Of a DNA stretch of 12,497 nt, positions 1 through 4,668 are shown piece by piece (the stretch's first letter is position 1; each line of letters starts with the position of its first letter). Below the pieces are notes generated by a model, which did not search any database, had not been told where the DNA came from, and saw only the letters and a list, made by a program, of their open reading frames with translations. The DNA is taken from positions 1 to 12,497 of the forward strand of contig DEIL01000051.1 in the NCBI GenBank assembly GCA_002352445.1, in the 5' to 3' direction. Made by a program: the position numbers and the translations under genes. The stretch is from Desulfobulbaceae bacterium UBA2775 (GTDB taxonomy: Bacteria; Desulfobacterota; Desulfobulbia; Desulfobulbales; Desulfocapsaceae).

Positions 1-195
1 TTAAAAAAAATCCTCACCTCCCCAGCTCAGCTCAAAGTACTTATACGCGTCATAAAACTGGCGGACCGGCAAAAGGTGCTCGGGGATTGCAGCAGCAGGA
101 GTGACTATACCTATATGCCAGCCATGCCCAACGAGTAAGGTTAGATTGCGTGAGGAACGAACCGCGATCTGAACCGTTTGTTGGACAAGCCCGGC
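1..195 (-). pseudogene. DUF2459-family protein fragment, broken at both ends
   Basis: An open frame of 64 codons runs on the minus strand from about 195 to a TAA at 3-1, with no ATG, GTG or TTG start. Its translation contains LLVGHGWHIGIVTP and, near the end, YFELSWGGEDFF. The HGWHxG motif followed about 25 residues later by a [FW]GW/SWG-D-FY-like motif is what I recall for DUF2459 (TIGR02117) proteins, usually some 200 residues with an N-terminal signal or membrane segment. That N-terminal part is absent here because the frame is interrupted by a stop at 196-198, next to the presumed IS91-like end. The downstream part is also lost from this frame, since it terminates just after a run of eight T, a likely slippage site. 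The function of the family is poorly known. The family call rests on motif memory only. Confidence 0.5.
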
Positions 196-431
196 TTATA
201 TATAGAAAATAGCTTTTTAATCTGAGGCTGTTGGATCAGGCAGAAAGGAGGCAGAGGGTTTCACACTGCCTAGAAACAGGTCTTTGAAATGAATTTTCGA
301 GGCACATTAGGCTTTCACGGGTAAAATATGGTGTTTTTTGAGCGTACGTCGCCATTGCCGGACAGACCGGATTTTTAAAAAAAGAGGAGTGATGTTGATT
401 AAGAACTACATAACATTTTTCTCCTGTTGCT

Positions 432-1070
432 TCAGGTGAAACAAGGATCTTTCAGGGCCGGTCGCCAAGGTATCCTGGTGCTGACAATCACCATGGCTTT
501 TCCGCATACCGGACAGGGAATTGATGGTCGTCGTTTCAAGGTGTGTACGAAAGCGGTGAACGGATTTACCCGGAGCACTATCTGTAAAAAGTTGATGAGT
601 TTGCTGCTGCACGGATGAAGAAAACCGTAACTCCTTGTTCTGCGAAAACCCTTGGGCAGCACGTGGAACATGAGCAGGTAAAGGAAATACTCACCTGTTA
701 CGACCCTTGTGCGGTACTTCCCTGATTTGGCATGGAGATACCTGAAAGTAACCATACCGTTTTCGCATTGGAGGATATCGTTTTCCTGGATAACACCACG
801 GTACAGATATTTGCCGAGGTAAATGATTGCTTTCTCGCCGTTACCGACTTCTTTGCAATCGACAACCCATTGGCTTGGGCAATTGCCCGGTACCCGCAGA
901 CCGTTATCAATGAGTGCCTGCAGAAGCTTTGCCCGGAAGACTTTTGCCAGGGCCTTGTGGCTGAAGAGATACCCTGTCTTTTTTACCCGCCACAATCCTG
1001 TCTTCAGATTAATGCCAAGTTGCCCGACAACACGCCTCATGGCTGCCTGGATACCGCCTTTGTCCAGTGG
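432..1070 (-). pseudogene. IS91-family Y2 transposase, C-terminal half only
   Basis: The first ATG in this frame is at 1040. From about position 1008 the product matches the C-terminal half of IS91-family transposases, which start rolling-circle transposition by tyrosine attack on DNA. Visible signatures in order are a WRVKKTGYLF segment, the YLGKY pair of tyrosines spaced Y-x3-Y as in IS91 catalytic tyrosines, the RGVI segment, a VTFRY strand, FLYLLMFHVLPKGFRR, YGFLHP and a C-terminal CPVCGKAM. The N-terminal zinc-binding region and the HUH metal-binding motif are missing, so it cannot be active. The first 10-20 residues (KGGIQAAMRRVVGQLGI) belong not to the transposase but to the upstream integrase, with which this frame is continuous except for the TAA at 1071-1073. 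Upstream of the junction no transposase sequence remains. Confidence 0.75.
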
Positions 1071-1706
1071 TTAGTCAGCCAGATGGATAGTATTGAGTCC
1101 TCTTTTCCGGCTTGGAAAGAGAAAATGAGGATGTTTGTGAACCGCCCAGAATTTTCTTAACACATGCAGGGTATTTTCAGGCAGAGGCACCAGGCGGTCC
1201 TTGTTGCCCTTGGCGTTTCGGATATGAACCCGCATATAGGTGGAGTCTATATCACCGACGGTCAGCCTGATATCCTCACCAAGACGCAGTCCCATACTGT
1301 AAGCTGTAAAGAAAAAGACCTTGTAGCTTAATTTGTCGGTTGCTGCAAACAGCTCTCCCAAATGGTCAATGGATAAAATATCTGGGATGCGGGAGGTCTT
1401 TGGTGGCTTGATCAGGGGAATATCTACCCAGGGTTTATCAAGCACCTGAGTATAGAAGAACTTCAGCCCATACACGTCAATTTTGACAGCGCTCCAGGAA
1501 TGGCTTTCAAGGAGATCGTTGAAATAATCGAGCAACTGATCTGAGCTGAGTTTGGTAATACGGCCGTCGAAATAGTTACCGATACGTCTGATGGACCTTG
1601 AATAGGCCGAGATGGTTTTGGGCTGCAGGCCTCCCAGTTTCAAGCATTTTTGAAATTTCCGGTACTGCTTCTTAAACTGAGCTTCTTCGGGCATGGTTGT
1701 ATTCAT
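1071..1706 (-). pseudogene. Tyrosine-type site-specific integrase of an IS91-like element, truncated
   Basis: The predicted 211-residue product has an N-terminal SAM-like core-binding domain (about residues 10-105) and the first half of a tyrosine recombinase catalytic domain. The box I arginine is visible in YSMGLRLGE and the beta-hairpin lysine in NAKGNKDRLVPLP. A TAA at 1071-1073 stops translation; the same frame continues for about 20 more integrase-like codons (GGIQAAMRRVVGQLGI) and then becomes transposase. The box II HxxR and the nucleophilic tyrosine are therefore missing and the enzyme should be inactive. The start at 1706 is chosen because a clean AGGAGG lies seven bases upstream; a longer in-frame start at 1799 would place that Shine-Dalgarno inside the gene. 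In related elements such an integrase lies just upstream of the Y2 transposase. It must have been functional before the deletion and nonsense change. Confidence 0.75.
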
Positions 1707-1730
1707 TGTAACCTCCTCTTTGCAATAATG

Positions 1731-1760
1731 GATGTAGCGGCTTCGTCCACCGGCTACATC
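1731..1760. repeat. Inverted repeat upstream of the IS91-like integrase
   Basis: GATGTAGC (1731-1738) and GCTACATC (1753-1760) are perfect 8-base complements around a 14-base loop. The hairpin lies 25 bases upstream of the integrase start. It may belong to the terminator-type end of the IS91-like element or act in the leader of the integrase mRNA. The sequence alone does not separate these. Confidence 0.5.
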
Positions 1761-2072
1761 TACTTTATGAAAATTGGAAAGAATCTGAGGGGCAAGCATA
1801 ATTACGATGTCTTAAACAAGGCTACCTTCTGTCATTTATATGAGACAGCTTGTGAGTATTCAGTTTTGCGACTGATTGGTTCACATGGAGACATTTGTCG
1901 GTTTGTTGAGGCCTTTTGTGAGACTGTAGTGCGGGTGATAATGAAGTCGAGTTGTGATTAGTAGAAAGAACGTAAAAACAGTATGAAACGTCATAAAATT
2001 AAAACAAAATATAGAGGTCGTCAACTTCACAAAACATCAGAAGCCGCACACTCTCGAAAAGACGTCCTGACA
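1761..2072. other. Non-coding stretch between IS91-like element and phage-like ORF
   Basis: I see no convincing gene here. An open plus-strand frame crosses part of it but overlaps the integrase antisense, has no good ribosome binding site and resembles no family I know. No hydrophobic segment that could be the missing start of the DUF2459-like gene was found on the minus strand, so that gene is not simply split by the element. The far end of the IS91-like element probably lies at the left of this stretch. Confidence 0.5.
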
Positions 2073-2098
2073 GAGGAATGAGGAATGAGGAATGAGGA
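2073..2098 (+). repeat. Tandem heptamer GAGGAAT, three full copies plus a partial
   Basis: GAGGAAT occurs at 2073-2079, 2080-2086 and 2087-2093, followed by GAGGA at 2094-2098. Each unit contains a Shine-Dalgarno-like GAGG, and the unit junctions create ATGs at 2078, 2085 and 2092, one in each reading frame because the period is seven. Only the 2085 frame enters the long phage-like coding frame, which has an in-frame TGA at 2079-2081. Confidence 0.85.
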
Positions 2099-2510
2099 TA
2101 GAGGTCTTGTTACAGTCCAGAGCTCTGAACAACCGAACTCAGAACAGGAGGAAAAAACAGAACCCTTATTCACAATTCCTCTCAACAAGAAAAACAAAGA
2201 GTTTCATATTTTCGATGAAGACATCAGGCAATGGAAAGACACTTTCCCGGGGGTTGATGTTCTCGGAGAGCTCAGAAGAGCGAGGCAGTGGAGCGTTGAT
2301 AATCCAAAGAGAAGGAAGACTGCTGCAGGTATCCGCAACCACTTGAGCTCATGGATGGGGAAGAGCCAAAACCTGGCCAAAGGGTTGGGTAGTACGTCAG
2401 CTGTGCCGAACTGCAAAAACTGTCAGTACAACAATCCTGGTCCATGTACAAACCTGAAGAAGCCTGGTTTTGATCCTGAAAAATGCAGCGCTTATGTGGG
2501 GGGGTGTTAG
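2085..2510 (+). CDS. Phage replication-protein-like C-terminal fragment with cysteine cluster
   Basis: The predicted 141-residue soluble protein has a low-complexity start (residues 1-28), then a block at about 29-96 that reads like the C-terminal part of phage replisome organisers/DnaT- or DnaD-like replication proteins: FTIPLNKK, FHIFDEDIRQWKDTFPGVDV, ELRRARQWSVDNPKRRKT and IRNHLSSWMGKSQN. Such tails usually follow an N-terminal winged-helix or helicase-loader domain, which is absent, so this is probably the surviving end of a longer phage gene now read from a new start. Residues 110-141 hold five cysteines (110, 113, 121, 134, 141) in a C-x2-C-x7-C-x12-C-x6-C pattern that could bind zinc or an iron-sulfur cluster. 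The start at 2085 uses GAGG eight bases upstream, within the heptamer repeat. It converges on the antidote gene with a 13-base gap. Expression is unproven. Confidence 0.55.
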   Translation: MRNEDRGLVTVQSSEQPNSEQEEKTEPLFTIPLNKKNKEFHIFDEDIRQWKDTFPGVDVLGELRRARQWSVDNPKRRKTAAGIRNHLSSWMGKSQNLAKGLGSTSAVPNCKNCQYNNPGPCTNLKKPGFDPEKCSAYVGGC

Positions 2511-2523
2511 AGAAATGAATTTT

Positions 2524-2802
2524 TTACACAACAGCCAATTTACAACCAAGAGCCTTGCTGACTTTACTGATGGTGGTAAATTTCGGATTGCCTTCACCGG
2601 ACAGGGATTTATAAAGACTTTCACGGTTCAATCCTGTTTGCCTGGCAATTTTAGTCATGCCTTTTTTCTTGGCCAGGTGACCAAGGGCAATGAGAAAAAG
2701 CTGAGGATCATCATCCATAAAGGCGTCATTCATGTATTCGTTTATCTCTTCCTTTGTTTCCAGGTAGTCAAAAGGGTTGTAAGGGCTTGTTGTAACTTTC
2801 AT
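2524..2802 (-). CDS. HigA-like antidote of a type II toxin-antitoxin module
   Basis: This 92-residue protein fits the putative addiction module antidote family (HigA/Xre-like, TIGR02684 type), usually 90-100 residues. It opens with a family-typical PFDYLETKEEINEYMNDAF segment, followed by a helix-turn-helix at about residues 42-85 (LGHLAKKKGMTKIARQTGLNRESLYKSLS, then NPKFTTISKVSKALG). The expected role is to bind and neutralise the toxin encoded just upstream and, with it, to repress the shared promoter. An AGGAGG (2808-2813) overlaps the toxin stop codon, so translation is probably coupled: the two genes are nine bases apart. The gene order toxin first, antidote second is usual for HigBA-type pairs. 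All expected parts are present, so the module may still work, unlike its decayed neighbours. Confidence 0.85.
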   Translation of the reverse strand: MKVTTSPYNPFDYLETKEEINEYMNDAFMDDDPQLFLIALGHLAKKKGMTKIARQTGLNRESLYKSLSGEGNPKFTTISKVSKALGCKLAVV

Positions 2803-2811
2803 GATATCCTC

Positions 2812-3105
2812 CTATACGGCTTTCGCCATCATCTTGGCTTTTTTGATGTCTTTTTCCTGTGTCGACTTGTTTCCGCCACAAAGCATTAAGATTATGGTGT
2901 GTTGACGGATTGTGTAATAGAGTCGATAGCCGGGGCCGACAAAAATCCTCATTTCGCTGACACCCTCACCAACAGGAGCAACATCACCGAAGTTTCCAGC
3001 GATTGCCCTATCGATGCGCTTGGCAATCGTGAGTACAGCCTTGCGATCCCTCAGTTTCTTAAGCCATTTGTCAAACACTTCCGTCTTTTCAACTTCGTAT
3101 CTCAT
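2812..3105 (-). CDS. RelE/ParE-superfamily (HigB-like, Gp49-type) toxin
   Basis: The 97-residue protein matches the killer-protein family TIGR02683 across its length: VFDKWLKKLRDRKAVLTIAKRIDRA, then GNFGDVAPVGEGVSEMRIFVGPGYRLYYT, then the C-terminal GGNKSTQEKDIKKAKMMA. The fold is that of RelE-like ribonucleases, which usually cut mRNA on the ribosome; the conserved arginines and lysines (RI, GYR, GGNKSTQ) are in place. The start at 3105 fits the family N-terminus, but no Shine-Dalgarno lies upstream: the predicted -10 hexamer ends only six bases before the ATG, suggesting a nearly leaderless mRNA. The gene is first in a two-gene operon with its antidote. It lies between phage fragments, so it may have come with the prophage or inserted later. 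Confidence 0.85.
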   Translation of the reverse strand: MRYEVEKTEVFDKWLKKLRDRKAVLTIAKRIDRAIAGNFGDVAPVGEGVSEMRIFVGPGYRLYYTIRQHTIILMLCGGNKSTQEKDIKKAKMMAKAV

Positions 3106-3111
3106 AACAAC

Positions 3112-3140
3112 ATTGTAGCTCGCAGGCTACGATGTGTCAA
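3112..3140 (-). promoter_or_regulatory. Consensus sigma70 promoter with overlapping palindromic operator for the toxin-antidote operon
   Basis: Reading the minus strand, TTGACA (3140-3135), a 17-base spacer and TACAAT (3117-3112) form a near-perfect sigma70 promoter. ATTGTAGC (3112-3119) and GCTACGAT (3126-3133) form an inverted repeat with one mismatch around a 6-base centre, covering the -10 element and most of the spacer. Occupancy of this repeat by the antidote or the complex would block polymerase, the normal autoregulation of such modules. That binding is inference; the promoter and palindrome are seen directly. Confidence 0.75.
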
Positions 3141-3159
3141 CCCAAAAGGAAATCGCTAA

Positions 3160-3378
3160 ATGGTAAATGAGGATAAAATCACCGGAACGATGAAGTTTAT
3201 AGAAGAGCAGTTGAGGGCGCTCAGACAAAACCTGTTTAATGGCACATTCACTATCCGTTTGGGATATAAATATGATGGAATAAGTACCACTGGCATTACG
3301 GTTGACCATAAGTACGTTAACGGGATCCCGAATATTGTTCAACATCACTTGCCAGGAAGAGAAAGCAAAAACAATTGA
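3160..3378 (+). CDS. Small hypothetical protein, probably phage-derived
   Basis: This ORF encodes 72 residues with an AAGGA about nine bases upstream of the ATG, which supports translation. I do not recognise the family with confidence. The product has a charged, probably helical start (about residues 1-24, KITGTMKFIEEQLRALRQNL) followed by a strand-rich part (FNGTFTIRLGYKYDGISTTGITVDH) and a polar tail; no signal peptide, membrane segment or cysteine is visible. The helix plus NGTFTIRL segment loosely recalls very small phage or DUF2292-like proteins, but this is weak. It is transcribed divergently from the toxin gene, with the two start codons 54 bases apart. Its stop codon overlaps the -35 of the promoter at 3375. 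That tight packing is typical of phage genomes and fits a position just before the late region. Confidence 0.5.
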   Translation: MVNEDKITGTMKFIEEQLRALRQNLFNGTFTIRLGYKYDGISTTGITVDHKYVNGIPNIVQHHLPGRESKNN

Positions 3379-3403
3379 CAACTTGGTTATTTTATTTGAT
3401 AAT
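3375..3403 (+). promoter_or_regulatory. Consensus sigma70 promoter, candidate phage late promoter
   Basis: TTGACA (3375-3380), exactly 17 bases, then GATAAT (3398-3403) form a near-consensus sigma70 promoter. The -35 overlaps the TGA of the small ORF ending at 3378. The predicted transcription start is about 3410. The only features downstream are a structured region, an intrinsic terminator and the start of a terminase small-subunit gene. Confidence 0.7.
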
Positions 3404-3409
3404 GAGGCA

Positions 3410-3527
3410 AATTAGCACAAACCAATAAATATCGGCACTTGAACATCCACCCCTGAAGGGTCGAGAAACCTTAAGCCCGGTTCTAGGTAAGGGGACATAC
3501 CCTCTGCCAGGAACCGGGCTTTTTTTT
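3410..3527 (+). ncRNA. Predicted ~118-nt terminated RNA upstream of a terminase gene
   Basis: A strong promoter and a strong intrinsic terminator bracket this stretch, which has no start codon followed by a meaningful ORF. It contains a small hairpin ACCC/GGGT (3449-3452 with 3458-3461), a possible AAGG/CCTT pairing, and the long terminator hairpin. It could be a free-standing phage small RNA, or, by analogy with lambda pR'-tR', the leader RNA released when the late-gene antiterminator is absent. I do not recognise it as a known RNA family, and the ends are predictions only. Confidence 0.5.
3473..3527 (+). terminator. Intrinsic terminator before terminase remnant
   Basis: AAGCCCGGTTC (3473-3483) pairs perfectly with GAACCGGGCTT (3511-3521), an 11-bp GC-rich stem, followed by a T run reaching 3527. 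The 27-base loop contains GGG/CCC complements (3491-3503), giving a possible branched top. It ends only nine bases before the terminase ATG. Confidence 0.85.
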
Positions 3528-3536
3528 GGTCAAAAT

Positions 3537-3620
3537 ATGGCAAAGCGCGGACTCACAAGAAAACAAGAGCTTTTTGTCCATGAGTATTTGAAGTGCGGCA
3601 ATGCTTCAGAGGCGGTGTAA
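3537..3620 (+). pseudogene. Phage terminase small subunit, N-terminal remnant (27 codons)
   Basis: ATG at 3537 opens a 27-residue peptide beginning MAKRGLTRKQELFVHEY and ending NASEAV before TAA at 3618. This is the characteristic N-terminus of terminase small subunits (compare the family pattern of M-x-K-x-LTxKQExFVxEYL followed by NAxxAA), the DNA-binding part that recognises packaging sites. Full proteins are around 140-190 residues, so everything after the first helix-turn-helix helices is missing. After the stop, 3621-3762 shows no further terminase sequence in any frame, pointing to a deletion rather than a point mutation. There is no clear Shine-Dalgarno. Its value is as a marker that this island derives from a tailed phage, with late genes once extending rightwards toward the tRNA. 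Confidence 0.7.
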
Positions 3621-3762
3621 TTGCTTTTCCCTGTACAATACAGAGAACTCTCAATCGGAAGCACTATCTGGAGAGCCAAGTGTCCGTCAGACTAGAAAAT
3701 ACCCCAACTCCTCCTCTTCGCCAAACGTCTCCAACTCAAAGGGTTCTGATTGGACCCTAAAC

Positions 3763-3798
3763 CAAAAAAGGACTTAGAGAGCTAGTCTCTAAGTCCTT
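3763..3798 (-). terminator. Intrinsic terminator of tRNA-Pro
   Basis: AAGGACTTAGAGA (3768-3780) and TCTCTAAGTCCTT (3786-3798) form a perfect 13-bp stem with a 5-base loop. On the minus strand it is followed by a T run, and it starts eight bases after the encoded CCA of the tRNA. It marks the border between housekeeping DNA and the accessory island. Confidence 0.9.
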
Positions 3799-3806
3799 GA
3801 TATTAA

Positions 3807-3883
3807 TGGTCGGGATGAGAGGATTTGAACCTCCGGCCCCTTGTCCCCCAGACAAGTGCGCTACCAGGCTGCGCCACATCCCG
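3807..3883 (-). tRNA. tRNA-Pro(GGG)
   Basis: The 77-base gene folds as a standard cloverleaf: acceptor CGGGATG/CATCCCG, D arm with GCGC and TGGTAGCGC, anticodon stem CTTGT/ACAAG with loop CTGGGGG giving anticodon GGG (3847-3849), T arm GGAGG-TTCAAAT-CCTCT. The discriminator A and the CCA end (3807-3809) are encoded. It reads proline codon CCC, and CCU by wobble. Its 3' half points toward the phage island on the left, the usual layout when a tRNA gene serves as an integration site, but no second copy of its 3' end appears in the window. Confidence 0.95.
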
Positions 3884-3896
3884 AAATGTGTCGATT

Positions 3897-3925
3897 TATT
3901 TACTACTTGTTTTGGCTGCTGTCAA
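3897..3925 (-). promoter_or_regulatory. Probable promoter of tRNA-Pro
   Basis: On the minus strand TTGACA (3925-3920) is followed after 17 bases by TAAATA (3902-3897), a perfect -35 with a weak -10. Transcription would start near 3890, a few bases before the mature tRNA 5' end. It lies downstream of the MerR-like gene, so the tRNA need not depend on the long operon. Confidence 0.6.
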
Positions 3926-3944
3926 CAATACGACATGAATCCTG

Positions 3945-4310
3945 CTATTCTTTTCTATCAACAAGAAGCTCCTGCAGTTCTTTCAGCTCCTGTTTAATCG
4001 TGGCCATATTTTTGGAGAACTGACTGCTGATCTGGTTAATATCCTGCACAGGCTCATCGAGCTCCTGCCCGCTTTTTAAAAACTTCCTAGCCCCTGCAAT
4101 AGTGTAACCCTGTTCATGTAGCAGCGTTTTGACTTGCAGGATGAGTTCAACATCTTTCCTGCGATAGAGTCTCTGCTTGGAGTTGGCTCTTTTGGGTCGT
4201 ATGTCGGGAAATTCAGATTCCCAGTAGCGCAATACATGAGTGGGCACATCGGCCAGTTTTCCAACCTCGCCAATCTTAAAATAGAGCTTATCTGGAATAT
4301 TATTTTTCAT
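3945..4310 (-). CDS. MerR-family transcriptional regulator (small, effector domain absent)
   Basis: The 121-residue protein begins with a MerR-type winged helix-turn-helix at about residues 9-77: YFKIGEVGKLADVPTHVLRYWESEF, RPKRANSKQRLYRRKDVELIL, then VKTLLHEQGYTIAGARKFL. Residues 85-121 form a heptad-rich segment (SSQFSKNMATIKQELKELQELL) that should give the antiparallel coiled-coil dimer seen in MerR proteins. No cysteine-bearing metal site or drug-binding domain follows. In many deltaproteobacteria a short MerR-like gene of this kind sits directly after ihfA at the end of the pheST operon; its targets are unknown to me. It begins 46 bases after the ihfA stop with only a weak ribosome binding site and is probably the last gene of the operon. 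Confidence 0.85.
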   Translation of the reverse strand: MKNNIPDKLYFKIGEVGKLADVPTHVLRYWESEFPDIRPKRANSKQRLYRRKDVELILQVKTLLHEQGYTIAGARKFLKSGQELDEPVQDINQISSQFSKNMATIKQELKELQELLVDRKE

Positions 4311-4356
4311 AATGACCAGGGTACGCCGTATTCACCGGAAAAGTATTTATATACTG

Positions 4357-4668
4357 CTATTTGTTGATCAGTTCTCTGAGTTTTTTACTCGGGCGAAAAC
4401 TTACCGTCTGTCGTTTTTTGATGGTGATAGTTTCTCCGGTACGCGGGTTTCTTCCCTTGCGTGGTGCCTTATCTCGAACTGTGAACGTTCCAAAATGAAC
4501 AAGTTTAATCGTTTCACCGCCCAGAAGAGTCTGTTTCATATTATCGAGAAAACTGTCAACAATAAGGGCACAGCTGCTCTGGGAGTATCCCAATCGGTTG
4601 GATAAACTCTCCGCTATTTCTCTTCTGGTCAGGTTGTTATGTTTTGTATTGGTATAGCCGTCATTCAT
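4357..4668 (-). CDS. ihfA: Integration host factor alpha subunit
   Basis: This 103-residue HU/IHF-family protein is the alpha subunit by similarity and by position after pheT, as in E. coli. IHF-alpha pairs with IHF-beta and bends DNA sharply at specific sites in recombination, phage integration and sigma54 promoters. Helices occupy about residues 13-50 (LTRREIAESLSNRLGYSQ and on), then the saddle strands (IKLVHFGTFTVRDK) and the DNA-inserting beta arm at about 68-84, with the key proline at 75 in GRNPRTGE. The end VSFRPSKKLRELIN is typical. The start at 4668 overlaps the pheT stop by eight bases, so translation is likely coupled. The first 11 residues extend beyond the usual family start and could be trimmed if a downstream start were used. 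Confidence 0.95.
   Translation of the reverse strand: MNDGYTNTKHNNLTRREIAESLSNRLGYSQSSCALIVDSFLDNMKQTLLGGETIKLVHFGTFTVRDKAPRKGRNPRTGETITIKKRQTVSFRPSKKLRELINK

Larger units (their letters stand above)
190..1800 (-). mobile_element. IS91-like element remnant with integrase and Y2 transposase, internally deleted
   Basis: This stretch holds the two genes typical of one branch of IS91-like elements: a tyrosine integrase followed by a Y2 rolling-circle transposase, both on the minus strand. The left boundary is placed just after a CAAG tetranucleotide (186-189), because IS91-family elements insert with the end downstream of the transposase beside CAAG/GAAC (CTTG/GTTC on the other strand). A small palindrome AAGCCCGGCTT (187-197) sits at this end, as expected for an origin-type terminus. 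About 235 bases of non-coding sequence separate the transposase stop from that end. The other boundary is uncertain, probably shortly upstream of the hairpin at 1731-1760. The element is dead: it carries a premature stop and a deletion that removed the integrase C-terminus and the transposase N-terminus. Confidence 0.6.

Noticed and set aside
732..1160. Plus-strand open frame of 142 codons
   Set aside because: It is the mirror of the integrase/transposase frame on the minus strand, which shows clear family motifs.
1650..1961. Plus-strand open frame of 103 codons
   Set aside because: It lies antisense to the integrase start, lacks a ribosome binding site and resembles no family.
2498..2504. 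G7 run as a programmed frameshift site
   Set aside because: It lies two codons before the stop, and neither shifted frame leads to recognisable sequence because the antidote gene lies on the other strand.
3630..3645. CTGTA-CAA-TACAG palindrome resembling a LexA box
   Set aside because: The spacing is three to four bases shorter than the E. coli SOS box, and no gene with a clear start follows it.
3621..3762. Stretch between the terminase remnant and the tRNA-Pro terminator, examined for an attachment site or integrase end
   Set aside because: No copy of the tRNA 3' end and no integrase-like translation was seen in any frame.
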